The notes below the pieces were generated by a model. That model saw nothing but the letters and a program-made list of their open reading frames with translations. It ran no database searches and had not been told where the DNA came from. Positions 1 through 8,034 of a stretch of DNA of 64,000 bases are shown one piece after another. The stretch spans positions 37,196-101,195 of the forward strand of contig PLUM01000113.1 in assembly GCA_003165465.1 (NCBI GenBank), in the 5' to 3' direction. A program made the position numbers and the translations under genes. Source of the DNA: Acidobacteriota bacterium. Lineage in GTDB: Bacteria > Acidobacteriota > Terriglobia > Acidiferrales > UBA7541. The stretch's first letter is position 1, and every line of letters begins with the position of its first letter.

Positions 1-122
1 GGATTCGCCACAAACTTTGACAGCACGCGCTTGGCCTTGGGGAGTCCGACAAACTCAGACACCTTGCGCGGGCGATACTTCTCACTCAGGCGAACGGGAA
101 ATGTGAAAGTGGGGGCGCTCAT
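1..122 (-). CDS. Clamp-loader-like AAA+ ATPase, N-terminal fragment
   Basis: The reading frame starts at an ATG that overlaps the stop of the next gene's coding frame by four bases (ATGA) and runs off the left edge of the window; about 40 residues are visible. The segment LSEKYRPRKVSEFVGLPKAK resembles the N-terminal signature of replication factor C, DnaX and RuvB-type AAA+ proteins (E-K-Y-R-P followed by a hydrophobic F-V-G). The Walker motifs lie outside the window, so the function cannot be confirmed. The overlap with the ArdC gene suggests translational coupling. In the mobile-element context it may help replication or transfer; that is inference. Confidence 0.6.
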   Translation of the reverse strand, partial: MSAPTFTFPVRLSEKYRPRKVSEFVGLPKAKRVLSKFVAN

Positions 123-976
123 AGCGCACCCCCTTGGATATAGTCGGCGGCCTTTTGCGCTTGCGATGCGGCGGATACTACCATGCGCGCATCGCTCTTG
201 AGCACGTCAATCCACGACTTGAGATAAGCCGCAGAATTAGAGAGTGTCTTGCGCTCGATTCCAGCGACACCGCATAGCATGGCCGCACCCATTTCCGCGA
301 TTAACTCCTCTTTCGAGTAGGATTCAGAGCCGAACGTGTTCAGCTTCTCGATTCCATCACGTCCGACTCGCTTCGTGTGGCCCGTGCTATGCGTTAGCTC
401 GTGGAATAGCGTGGAGTAATACTCCTCGGCGGAATTGAACGCATTCCGCGAGGGCATCCCTACGGTGTCCGTGGAGGGCCTGTACCACGCGCTCCCGTCT
501 TGCTCGAACGCGGGAGGGTTCTTCATCTGGCGGACGATGCGTTCGCATTCCTCAATCGCGTTCACCGTCGGAGTAGCAGTCGGATATGGAACCCCCTCGC
601 ATTGCTCCACGTTGAACATGGTGTAATAGCGAAGCAGGATGGACCTTCGCTCGTCCGTCTCTCCGTCCGCGTTCTCGACTTCCCGCGTGCCGATCTTCCA
701 GAAGACAACCTTTGTACCGTGCTCGCCTTTGCGGACATGTCCACCGCGTTCGGTGGTCTGCTTATAAGTAAGCCAGTACGGCGAGCCGTACCCGTTGCTG
801 GCCAGTAGAAACACGTTGATTCCGCGATACCCGCGTCCGCTGACTAGATTCTTGGGTATCGCCGTGGTCCACGACCTGTGCCACGGCGCAACGCCAGATT
901 CGAGTTGCTTCAGAATTTGCTCTGTGACGATGGAATAGACTGACGAATGGTGCGATAGAATTGGTTCAGCTTGCAT
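119..976 (-). CDS. ardC: ArdC-like antirestriction protein (ssDNA-binding domain plus zincin metallopeptidase)
   Basis: Protein of 285 residues. The N-terminal half (about 10-125) matches the ArdC ssDNA-binding domain, including PWHRSW and the NVFLLA and YWLTYKQ segments. The C-terminal half carries a zincin signature FHELTHSTGH (H192, E193, H196) with a downstream EELIAEMGAA that probably supplies the third metal ligand. ArdC proteins are carried by conjugative plasmids and integrative elements and protect incoming single-stranded DNA from host restriction. This supports a transferable element. It is followed without a gap by the AAA+ gene. A AGGAG stretch lies about 11 bases upstream of the chosen start, rather far, so a slightly later start is possible. 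Confidence 0.88.
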   Translation of the reverse strand: MQAEPILSHHSSVYSIVTEQILKQLESGVAPWHRSWTTAIPKNLVSGRGYRGINVFLLASNGYGSPYWLTYKQTTERGGHVRKGEHGTKVVFWKIGTREVENADGETDERRSILLRYYTMFNVEQCEGVPYPTATPTVNAIEECERIVRQMKNPPAFEQDGSAWYRPSTDTVGMPSRNAFNSAEEYYSTLFHELTHSTGHTKRVGRDGIEKLNTFGSESYSKEELIAEMGAAMLCGVAGIERKTLSNSAAYLKSWIDVLKSDARMVVSAASQAQKAADYIQGGAL

Positions 977-1002
977 CGGAGTTCACGCTCCTATGTGAGT
1001 TA

Positions 1003-1036
1003 GGCTCTGTTAGTCGTTAGCGCGACTGGCAGAGCC
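1003..1036 (+). other. Strong hairpin in the ardC leader region
   Basis: The sequence folds into a 14-pair stem with a six-base loop (GGCTCTGTTAGTCG / CGACTGGCAGAGCC). Two of the pairs are G-T when read on the plus strand, so the stem is uninterrupted only in plus-strand RNA; on the minus strand these become A-C mismatches. It is followed on the plus strand by GTTTTAATT, a weak terminator-like tail. It may end an antisense or leader transcript ahead of ardC, or be a protein site. Confidence 0.5.
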
Positions 1037-1047
1037 GTTTTAATTAT

Positions 1048-1138
1048 GACACGACTTATGCCATAACTGGAAAACTCTGTCAAGTCGAAAACGCACGCGA
1101 ACCCAAAATAGTTTGTCGGAAGTGGCACGACAAATGCC
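1048..1138. repeat. Pair of 15-bp direct repeats plus overlapping inverted repeat
   Basis: GACACGACTTATGCC (1048-1062) and GGCACGACAAATGCC (1124-1138) match at 12 of 15 positions. The second copy also forms an inverted repeat, TTTGTCG (1112-1118) with CGACAAA (1128-1134). These look like regulator or replication-protein sites upstream of ardC. The rest of 977-1619 shows no convincing gene. Confidence 0.4.
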
Positions 1139-1542
1139 TATGCCGCGAATCTTCCGCAAACTTTCAGACGATCTTCACCGAATTTTACGGGCATTTTGCG
1201 GGCCCGGATTCATCGCGTAAATTCAGAAAATCATCGGGGACAATTGAGAATTGTAAGCAGTCGCTGAGTTGTCTGGCCCGGCGCCCAGGAGCGACGGGGA
1301 CATCTCGGAGGCCGCAGCGGTCCACTTTTAATTTTTTATTTCTCGCACCGTGTGGGGCGGCACGACGGCAACTCGCGGGCTTTTGTCGTCTGCGCAAGCT
1401 TGGGAACTCACAGAGCCAAGGAGCTAGGCAAACGTCTTCCATCAGGATCGCCGATCTTTCTCACCAAGATCGTTGAACATCTGAGTCCCCGGCGAACAGG
1501 GAGATTCGCCTCGCGTTTGCCTTGAATGGAGACTGATTCCCA

Positions 1543-1575
1543 CCTTCCGATAAGACGACTTCTCGGGACTTGGCC
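1543..1575 (+). repeat. Stem-loop repeat copy 1 of 3
   Basis: CTTCCGATAAGACGACTTCT followed by CGGGACTTGG. It folds as CCGATAAG-ACGA-CTTCTCGG with seven of eight pairs. It shares the core with copies at 3562-3592 and 3880-3910. Confidence 0.5.
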
Positions 1576-1619
1576 CCAGTCATAACACTAGAATGCGCTG
1601 AACGGAGAGGATCTCGCTG

Positions 1620-2663
1620 CTATGGCTTGATTCCGGCGACGTTTAATCGAATCCGGTATAGTCCGGTCCGGGCGGTCACATATAGCGTTTTGGCGTCAGC
1701 ATTGCCCCAAGCGCAGTTCGCCACGATCTCCGGAATTAGAATTGTCCCCAGATGCTTTCCCTCCGGCGAGATGACAAGAACGCCATCGGGGCCCGCTGCA
1801 TACACATTACCTAGCGTGTCCACCTTCATTCCGTCTGGAACTCTGTCCGTTGTATCGGCGGAGACATCCATGAACACCTTGCCCGCGCCGAGTGAGCCGT
1901 CGACCTTAACATCATAAACCATCCACTTTTTTGGTCGCGTGTTCGCAACATAAAGCTTCTTCTCATCGGGCGAGAAAGCCAGACCATTTGGATACTCCAA
2001 GTCGCTCACTAGCTATTGAACATTCCCTGTGGTCGTGACGCGATACACCCCAGTGACTTCTAGTTCTTGACGGAACTCTGGAACTGTCGGTGCCGATTGG
2101 GCCAAATAGGCAGGATCGGTAAAGTACACGTCTCCGTTTCGTTTGATGACAAGATCATTCGGGCTGTTGAAGCGTCGCCCCATGTATTGGTCGGCAAGCA
2201 CCGTGATTTTGCCGTTCTTCTCGAATCGTACGACTCGGCGATCACCGTGCTCGACAGCAACGACGCGACCTTGGCGGTCGAGAGTCAAACCATTTGTGCC
2301 AACGCGGATGCCCGCCGGAGCAGGGCCTTCGAACGTCCGATGCCGAAACTCCGAAAGACCGTCAGTTGGTGACCACTTCATAATCTCATTCAGGTCACTT
2401 AATAAGAGGTACCCGCCATTCCTGATCCAAAGGGGGCCCTCACCCCGCTGAAGATTTCCGGCCACTTTCTCGACCTTGGCTCCAGTCGGTACTAAACGGT
2501 CGAGGGCAGGATCAAGCCGCAAAACATCACTGTCTTCACTCCTTTGATCGGGTGGCTGGCCGGACGTGCTAATCGTAAACACCACGATAGTCGCCAATAC
2601 AGCCGTCCCTATGCCAACCATCCGCAGGGGGAGACGCGATAGAAAATTCATTGCTCTTCTCAT
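1620..2663 (-). pseudogene. SMP-30/gluconolactonase-like secreted protein interrupted by one in-frame TAG
   Basis: Two consecutive reading frames in the same phase encode one continuous SMP-30/LRE-type six-bladed beta-propeller. The N-terminal part (216 residues from the ATG at 2663, preceded by a GGAG box) has a signal-anchor-like hydrophobic stretch and the family motifs GEGPLW, SPNDLV and DVYFTDP. It stops at TAG 2013-2015, right before a DLEYPNGLAFS segment that normally continues the fold. The downstream part carries the fifth and sixth blades and a normal C-terminus. No frameshift separates them, so a single nonsense mutation explains the break. Expression of two complementing halves, the second from the GTG at 2009, or stop read-through cannot be excluded. 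Confidence 0.75.
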
Positions 2664-2901
2664 AAGAACTCCACGAAGGCGTGCTCCTGAATGCATCGTA
2701 TGCTTCCCTTGTTCTTGACACAACGAGTTGCGATGGCGGACAAGTCCAGGATTCTCGGTAAGTGGGTCATCGCCTATTCTCGGCCTTGCCCAGAGGTTTT
2801 GAAACGAAGTAGACACACAATCGGTCTACGAATCGAGAGAGCGTCAGCCGGGAGACAAACGCTCTCCCTAATACTCTTACGCCAGTGCATGAGACACAGA
2901 C

Positions 2902-3384
2902 TTATTGCTTGTCGTAGACCGCCGTGGAGCTTGTCGGCTGTCCTTGTGCGTCAGTACCTTTTGACGTGGTGGTCATGACTTTCCCGTCTTTTGACACGAC
3001 CTGTCTGCCCGTCTGAACCACTTTGCCTGCTTTCTTTTGTGTGTACGTGGTCGTGTTCGCGTCAATGCGCTTGACGGTCTCTGTGTCTGCCCCATTCGGC
3101 GCTCCCATCCCCGAAATCGGGGAATCCTTGCCGTCATACTTGATTGTGTTGGTATAACTAACTCGGCTACCGTCCGCGGCTATTCCATCTCTGCTAATCT
3201 TTATGGCATCGCCCTGCGCTTCATATGTCCGGGTTTGACTCTTTGGTGCTTGCACGCCAACGTACTTGGACTTCGCTACGTTAAGCTTCCACGTGCCAAT
3301 ATCGGAATCGCTTTGGGCCAGCAGCAGGCCCGAGGTGACAAGAGACAGAGCAACAACTGTCGCAAATACTAAAAGTCGTTTCAT
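2902..3384 (-). CDS. Small secreted lipocalin-like protein of unknown function
   Basis: Protein of 160 residues with an N-terminal signal peptide (MKRLLVFATVVALSLVTSG, cleavage near LLAQS). The mature part begins with GTWKLNVAKSKY, a motif I associate with small exported proteins common in Acidobacteriota, and is rich in Thr, Lys and short beta strands. The start is supported by an AAGGAG box six bases upstream. No catalytic residues are apparent. It lies upstream of, and on the same strand as, the broken lactonase gene, but 238 bases away. Confidence 0.7.
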   Translation of the reverse strand: MKRLLVFATVVALSLVTSGLLLAQSDSDIGTWKLNVAKSKYVGVQAPKSQTRTYEAQGDAIKISRDGIAADGSRVSYTNTIKYDGKDSPISGMGAPNGADTETVKRIDANTTTYTQKKAGKVVQTGRQVVSKDGKVMTTTSKGTDAQGQPTSSTAVYDKQ

Positions 3385-3561
3385 GGGAGTCTCCTTAACT
3401 TTCAGCTTAGATACTTTCTGGTGCCGTGCGATGGGGAGGGCTTAGGGCGACACAGTAGGTTGTCTAGGTGTGCATGTCAAACGAAATTTGGTTTCCTGCC
3501 AGTGAGCGGCCAAGTCCTGAGAAACGGTCTTATCGTCAACTGGGAATCAGCGCAAAAGCCA

Positions 3562-3592
3562 CATTCCGGTAAGGCGACTTATCAGGACTTGG
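3562..3592 (+). repeat. Stem-loop repeat copy 2 of 3
   Basis: CATTCCGGTAAGGCGACTTA followed by TCAGGACTTGG. The core can fold as CCGGTAAG with CTTATCAGG around a GCGA tetraloop of the GNRA type with one bulged base. It lies about 58 bases upstream of the small membrane-protein gene at 3650. Confidence 0.5.
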
Positions 3593-3649
3593 CGTTTGGC
3601 GGGGGCAGCCTGTTATAGAATCGTCGTGCGTTTCCTGTGGGGCATAACG

Positions 3650-3850
3650 ATGGCACAACACAGTTGGTTTGAGGGCAAAATCAGCAAGAAGCAATGGTTC
3701 TTCCTGTTCAACATAGTCACGGTTTTGTGTCTGGTTGCGAGCCGGAAACTGCAGTTCGACTGGGTTTCGATAGTAAGTTGCGCACTCGCGTTACTGCTCA
3801 TAAATGGACTGGCCTTAATATCAGCGAAACATTTTCCGGATTGGAAATAA
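3650..3850 (+). CDS. Small two-helix membrane protein
   Basis: The ATG at 3650 opens a 66-residue protein with a short polar N-terminus (WFEGKISKKQW) and two predicted hydrophobic helices (FFLFNIVTVLCLVA and VSIVSCALALLLINGLALI). A GGGG stretch lies upstream. No homologue comes to mind. Its interest is its position between two copies of the same stem-loop repeat (3562-3592 and 3880-3910), which gives it a cassette-like arrangement. Coding status is moderate: no frame conflict but no family match. Confidence 0.4.
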   Translation: MAQHSWFEGKISKKQWFFLFNIVTVLCLVASRKLQFDWVSIVSCALALLLINGLALISAKHFPDWK

Positions 3851-3879
3851 AAAGACTCCGAGTTCCCGACAAGGGTCCA

Positions 3880-3910
3880 GTTTCCGGTAAGGCGACTTCA
3901 CAGGCACTGG
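3880..3910 (+). repeat. Stem-loop repeat copy 3 of 3
   Basis: AGTTTCCGGTAAGGCGACTT followed by CACAGGCACTGG. The 17-base core TTCCGGTAAGGCGACTT is identical to copy 2; the 3' half is more diverged and pairs less well. The stretch from here to about 4200 holds no gene I can support. Confidence 0.5.
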
Positions 3911-4200
3911 AGTCAGTGTTTCCGAAGGTATCCCGACATCAACAGTTTAACGTGTTACTCATTTCGATTGGAAGACCTTGAAGAGGCGGACTCGACCGAC
4001 AAACCCAATTGACAAATTAAACTGGCTTTTGAATTGTCGAGTGGTCAACGCTTGATTTTCCAGGTGGTGGTCTTTAGTTTAGTTTTCCTATTGTACCAAC
4101 TTATCCATTTCGTACCGCAAGGCCGAAAGGAGCGCCGCCAATGGCCTTCTTCTACGAAATCCGCAGCGCCGATAACACCGTCCTCAAACGTGACGGCGGA

Positions 4201-4656
4201 TTTGCTACCCAAACGTCGCAGTCGTTGATAAGATAACTCTTCCCGACTCGTCAACCTATCAGTTCACTTATGACCAAGGATCTAGCGGCACCCATTATGG
4301 CGAAATAGAATCGATGACAATGCCCACGGGGGCTACCGTTTCCTATACGTTCTTAAATTTCGCGGACGCTTACGGCAGTGTGAGCCAGTGGATCTCCAGT
4401 CGATCGGTCAGCGGAACAGGAGTAACGAGCGGCACTTGGTACTATACTCCCCACGTAAATACGACGTGCAGTACGTCCACATCCGTAAATTGCGAACAGC
4501 AACTGACCGTCCAAAAGCCAAGCGGGGATGAGACTGTTTACATTTTCAACTTGAATGGCGGACCGTGGACATCGGAGATTCAATCGTACACAGGCTCCGC
4601 GTCGTCCGGCAGCCGAACGGCAACGGCCTCCAAGGCATCTACCTCACAGAGTTGCC
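4201..4656 (+). pseudogene. RHS/YD-repeat protein internal fragment
   Basis: One frame, open across this stretch and not starting at a proper start site, encodes VAVVDKITLPDSSTYQFTYD, then YGEIESMTMPTGATVSY, then further RHS-type text ending near QSYTGSASSGSR. These pieces match the internal repeat region of large acidobacterial RHS/YD-repeat proteins (LPDGSxYxFxYD; GxIxSMTMPTG). The rest of such a protein, thousands of residues, is missing on both sides. The fragment runs into the HNH nuclease gene in a different frame, so it is a degraded remnant. An RHS tip once linked to a nuclease toxin is possible but unproven. Confidence 0.7.
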
Positions 4657-5215
4657 CCCAACGCTTGCCGAAGTGCTCATGGGCCTAATCGGCCGGGAGG
4701 TTGCATCGATCGCACTAACTGCTCGCGACGTGGGGCCAGTTGCGGCAGATGATCTCGATTCATGGGAGCGTAAGCTAGAACAGGATCTGGTCAAGGACTC
4801 CACCATCCGGGAAACTGAACGCCTCGAGATTATCCGCGCTCGGAATGGCCAAGGCCTATTCAAAGACAGAGTAAGCAGGATCGAATCAAGATGCCGAATC
4901 ACGGGCGTCGAAAATCCTGTGCACCTGGTGGCGAGTCACTGTAAGCCGTGGCGGGACTCGACCAACGAGGAGCGGCTAAACGGCGAGAATGGACTGCTCT
5001 TAACGCCGAGCATCGATCATCTGTTCGATCGCGGGTTCATTGGTTTCGAGGATAGCGGGAAGCTCATAATCTCCCCTGTGGCTCATCATCCCTCTCTCCA
5101 ACGAATGGGCATCGACACGATGAAGGTTGTCAATGTGGGAGACTTCACAAACGGCCAAAAGCAGTTCCTGGAGTTTCACAGGAGCGCCGTACTGCTCCAG
5201 TCCGCCCGCGCTTAG
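4565..5215 (+). CDS. HNH endonuclease (HNH_2 / restriction-type)
   Basis: Frame of 216 residues from a GTG. The C-terminal part (about 95-180) matches the HNH_2 restriction-endonuclease family: GQGLFKDRV, CRITGV, a first histidine in HLVASHCKPWRDS, then NEERLNGENGLLLTPSIDHL followed by FDRGFIGF. Such proteins are usually stand-alone type II-like nucleases, often next to a methyltransferase. None is visible here. The upstream frame is open back to 4532 and overlaps the RHS remnant, so the true N-terminus may be lost or start later (for example ATG 4679). Its 3' end overlaps the convergent regulator gene by four bases. Confidence 0.78.
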   Translation: MDIGDSIVHRLRVVRQPNGNGLQGIYLTELPPTLAEVLMGLIGREVASIALTARDVGPVAADDLDSWERKLEQDLVKDSTIRETERLEIIRARNGQGLFKDRVSRIESRCRITGVENPVHLVASHCKPWRDSTNEERLNGENGLLLTPSIDHLFDRGFIGFEDSGKLIISPVAHHPSLQRMGIDTMKVVNVGDFTNGQKQFLEFHRSAVLLQSARA

Positions 5216-5427
5216 ATACGACCAAACAACTCAGGCAGACTCTTCCTCAGCCCCTTGGCGATCTTCTCGATATTCACCAGCGACACATTCCTGATCCCCC
5301 GCTCGACGCCGCTGTAATACGTTCGATGCAACCCGCACCTCTCCGCGGCCTCTTCCTGGTTAATTTTCTGCGCCTCGCGTACGCGGCGGATCGCGCGGCC
5401 GAACCGGATGCGGATATCGAGCGGCAT
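5212..5427 (-). CDS. XRE-family regulator, controller-protein-like
   Basis: A 71-residue protein made almost entirely of one HTH_3 domain: IRFGRAIRRVREAQKINQEE, then AAERCGLHRTYYSGVERG and NVSLVNIEKIAKGLRKSLPELF. Size and composition fit C (controller) proteins of type II restriction-modification systems, which time nuclease expression. Its gene converges on, and overlaps by four bases, the HNH nuclease gene. A controller role for that nuclease is inferred from the neighbourhood only. Confidence 0.8.
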   Translation of the reverse strand: MPLDIRIRFGRAIRRVREAQKINQEEAAERCGLHRTYYSGVERGIRNVSLVNIEKIAKGLRKSLPELFGRI

Positions 5428-5602
5428 TGCGCCCGATCTTGGCCGCAGACAGCCTATGCGTAAACATCCTATGAGTCACATTCTTGTTGACTCCTTAGGA
5501 GTCCCGGTTCACCATTTATCCCTGCCATAGGATCTTGAGGTGCCTCTGGAATTGTCCCCAATATTCGAGCTGACGGAAATTTGCAGAGGAGCCCGGAAGC
5601 CG

Positions 5603-6595
5603 ATGCGACGAAAATGGATTCTGACGAGCACCGGTCTGATGTGTATCGCCCTAGTTGCGGGGGCCGGCGCAGGGAAGTTGAGGGCTGCACCACAGGATCA
5701 ACAGCAGAAGCCGACGTACACGCTGGCCGAATACAATGCATATAAGGCCGCGGATGCCGAGCAGAATCCGCAACAAAAAATCAAACAACTCGACGATTTC
5801 GTCGCCCAGCACCCCAATTCCACTTTGATGCCCTATATATACAGTGACTACTTCCGGACCGACTACACTTTGAAGAATTTCGCAGGGACTATCGAGTACG
5901 CGGATCGCGTGCTCGCCTTCGGCGACAAGGTAGACACGCAGTTGCGTCTTGATGCTCTTGTAGCCCGCGCGCAGGCTTACGATGCAGGCTCGTTCGACAA
6001 AGAACTCTGGAGAGACGATGCATACGACGTGCAGACCAAGGCACGGGATGCGGCGACTCTGGGCTTGAAAATGCTCCACGATTGGAACAAGCCAGATGGA
6101 ATGGCTAAGGACCAATTCTCGCAGCAGGTGAAGAGTTTCAAAGTCCTGTTCAATTCGGTCGCTGCGGCTGCGTCCAGAGCGGCCGCAGAGATTCTTTGGA
6201 TAGGCGAGCTTCAGATGCCTCGAATGCGACAGCAGATGGAGGACAATCGCACGATCGACACCAAGTCGCGCGGCGAGCAGGCCGATTTCGAGCAGCGCAA
6301 GAGGCAGGCTGCGGATCTTGGCATGAAGCCGGGCACCCCTGAATATGTGGAATATGTTGCTACCGGGAAAGTAGCGAATGCCTCCGGGCAAGCAACAGTT
6401 CACCTCACATCATCACCAAGCGGCGGTGAAATCTACGTCGATGGGAAGTTCGTCGGGAACACGCCATCCGATATAACGCTGCCTACCGGGGAACACGTCG
6501 TGAAAGTCACCATTGGCGGAAAAGAGTGGTCACGGTCGATACAGATTACGAGCGGCGAAGTTAGCCTTCATGCTGAAATCCCTGCGGAAAAATGA
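5603..6595 (+). CDS. Exported TPR-like protein with C-terminal PEGA domain
   Basis: From the ATG at 5603 (AGGAG upstream) the protein has 330 residues. It starts with MRRKWILTSTGLMCIALVAG, a signal peptide with likely cleavage near LRAAPQ. Residues about 40-200 are helical with spacing like tetratricopeptide repeats (AEYNAYKAADAEQNPQQKI). Residues about 262-325 form a PEGA domain, with VHLTSSPSGGEIYVDGKFVG followed by NTPSDITLPTGEH. PEGA domains occur in surface-associated proteins. It probably acts in the periplasm or at the cell surface; the exact role is unknown. Confidence 0.75.
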   Translation: MRRKWILTSTGLMCIALVAGAGAGKLRAAPQDQQQKPTYTLAEYNAYKAADAEQNPQQKIKQLDDFVAQHPNSTLMPYIYSDYFRTDYTLKNFAGTIEYADRVLAFGDKVDTQLRLDALVARAQAYDAGSFDKELWRDDAYDVQTKARDAATLGLKMLHDWNKPDGMAKDQFSQQVKSFKVLFNSVAAAASRAAAEILWIGELQMPRMRQQMEDNRTIDTKSRGEQADFEQRKRQAADLGMKPGTPEYVEYVATGKVANASGQATVHLTSSPSGGEIYVDGKFVGNTPSDITLPTGEHVVKVTIGGKEWSRSIQITSGEVSLHAEIPAEK

Positions 6596-6836
6596 CCATG
6601 CGAATGCTTCGGGCTGTAGTGGTCCTGTGTTCCTCCAACTTGGTGATGTCCTGCCGGAAGACGCCATGACCAATCACGGAATGAGTCGACAGAATCAGAG
6701 TTGTTAGAAGCTTCTGACGCACCCTGAGAAGCAGTATTCTCGGAAAGTGGCCTACTATCGCGGTTTTGCTCAGATGGCGCCACGGTGCGAGTCCTTGGAA
6801 TCCGCGACTTGAACGGGGCCTTGCGCGCCAGAGGTG

Positions 6837-7379
6837 CTAGGTGCCCGAAAAATAAGCTTCTATCCAAAATTCAAGGGTAGCATCGTGCCGCTCAGGAGGC
6901 CCGATGAGGATTGACCGGAGTTCTTTCTCGTATCGCTCTCGCAAAATCTTTGTCTCAAGTTGTCCCGTCTTAGCCAGGTATTGAACATCCTCCCGGTCTC
7001 GATCCACGTTTCTGCTTAGTTTCGAGAGAACTAGGTCATACGGATCCGGAATCAGAAGACGAATGTTCTTGAAACGACCAGCGAACGGATCAGTCAACCG
7101 TTGTTCGTATTCCTCTGGTATCGAATCGACCGCTGTGTATTGCAAGTGAAGCTTGTATTTCTTGGCTAAGGCGGAACCCGGACCGGCCATCTGCTGCAGC
7201 TCGGGTATGCGGTTGTGTGGGAAGAGGGTACGATAGTCTAAATCGTTCGTGCTCCTCGGAAGACCGTAGGCGCTGACAACAGCAAAGCCACCGATGCAAT
7301 GCAGTTCGAAAGGTTCATCGAGAAGGGTGTCAAGGTCATCTAGGAATTTAGCCCACGGAGAAGGAAGATTAGGCGACAT
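6837..7379 (-). CDS. Nucleotidyltransferase-fold protein (DUF6036/AbiEii-like), putative toxin
   Basis: Protein of 180 residues. The stretch CIGGFAVVSAYGLPRSTNDL (residues 28-47) is the nucleotidyltransferase signature: a GG pair (30-31) followed by R-S-T-x-D-L-D with D46 and D48 as candidate metal ligands. The C-terminal half (DPYDLVLSKLSRNVDRDRED) is typical of the DUF6036 group. Related nucleotidyltransferases (AbiEii, MenA) act as toxins that modify tRNA. Its start overlaps the end of the upstream HTH gene by 11 bases, as expected for a coupled antitoxin-toxin pair. The toxin role is inferred from the arrangement. Confidence 0.75.
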   Translation of the reverse strand: MSPNLPSPWAKFLDDLDTLLDEPFELHCIGGFAVVSAYGLPRSTNDLDYRTLFPHNRIPELQQMAGPGSALAKKYKLHLQYTAVDSIPEEYEQRLTDPFAGRFKNIRLLIPDPYDLVLSKLSRNVDRDREDVQYLAKTGQLETKILRERYEKELRSILIGPPERHDATLEFWIEAYFSGT

Positions 7380-8028
7380 AGCGCAGCGTATCCGGCCGCA
7401 GATCGCTCAGGAGATTCCAGCGTCTTGCTTCGTCTGAGCTATGCTCTCGAAGCCAACGGCGCTCTGGATCGCTCAGGTCTTTGCAAAAAGAGTCCTCTTT
7501 CTCAAGTTTGCTGTCCGCCAGCATTTCCTCAGGTGCCTGAAGTGCATCGTTCCGACTTGCCAATCTTGCCAGAGTCACCGAGAAACCCACTCGGTTTTGA
7601 AGATTCCTCATTCGTGCTTGTGGAACGAGCCAGCCGAAGTCCATGTCTGAATACCGGAGAACGAGCCAAGGAAGTCCTTCGGCAACGCGGGCCTCAAGAT
7701 TGTGCTGGGCCAAAGCAGTGAGCAAGAACACGGCGGGGTTCGCCACCCTCGTGCCTGTCTGTAGATGGGAAAAGCCGGGGTATCCTAGGGAGGCAAGCCC
7801 CTGAGCCAACGAATCTGCGGTCACGCTCTTACGAACATCTGAAACAGGCAGCACAGTAGGCGGGAGGCCATATACACGCATCAGTCTACGGGCGAGATTA
7901 GATGATGGATCCCTCAGCCCTTCTTCCAGCATCGACAGATACGCCTGAGTCACACCTAGACGGGCGGCAGCCTCTTGCTGAGTCCACCTACGATTGAGCC
8001 TAGTCACTTTCAATTGATTATGATTCAT
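7369..8028 (-). CDS. XRE-family HTH regulator paired with the nucleotidyltransferase, putative antitoxin
   Basis: Protein of 219 residues from the ATG at 8028; a GTG two codons earlier is also possible. Residues 1-60 are an HTH_3 domain (RRWTQQEAAARLGVTQAYLS, then MLEEGLRDPSSNLARRLMRV). The rest is a longer helical region of unknown fold that could bind the partner protein. The gene is first in a two-gene unit. Immediately upstream lies a near-consensus promoter whose spacer contains an inverted repeat, a good candidate for autorepression. The predicted transcript start falls at or next to the start codon, so the mRNA may be leaderless. Confidence 0.78.
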   Translation of the reverse strand: MNHNQLKVTRLNRRWTQQEAAARLGVTQAYLSMLEEGLRDPSSNLARRLMRVYGLPPTVLPVSDVRKSVTADSLAQGLASLGYPGFSHLQTGTRVANPAVFLLTALAQHNLEARVAEGLPWLVLRYSDMDFGWLVPQARMRNLQNRVGFSVTLARLASRNDALQAPEEMLADSKLEKEDSFCKDLSDPERRWLREHSSDEARRWNLLSDLRPDTLRYVA

Positions 8029-8034
8029 GGTCAC

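Noticed and set aside
1185-1442. An 85-residue minus-strand frame in the ardC upstream region
   Set aside because: Cys/Arg-rich, no motif, no ribosome-binding site.
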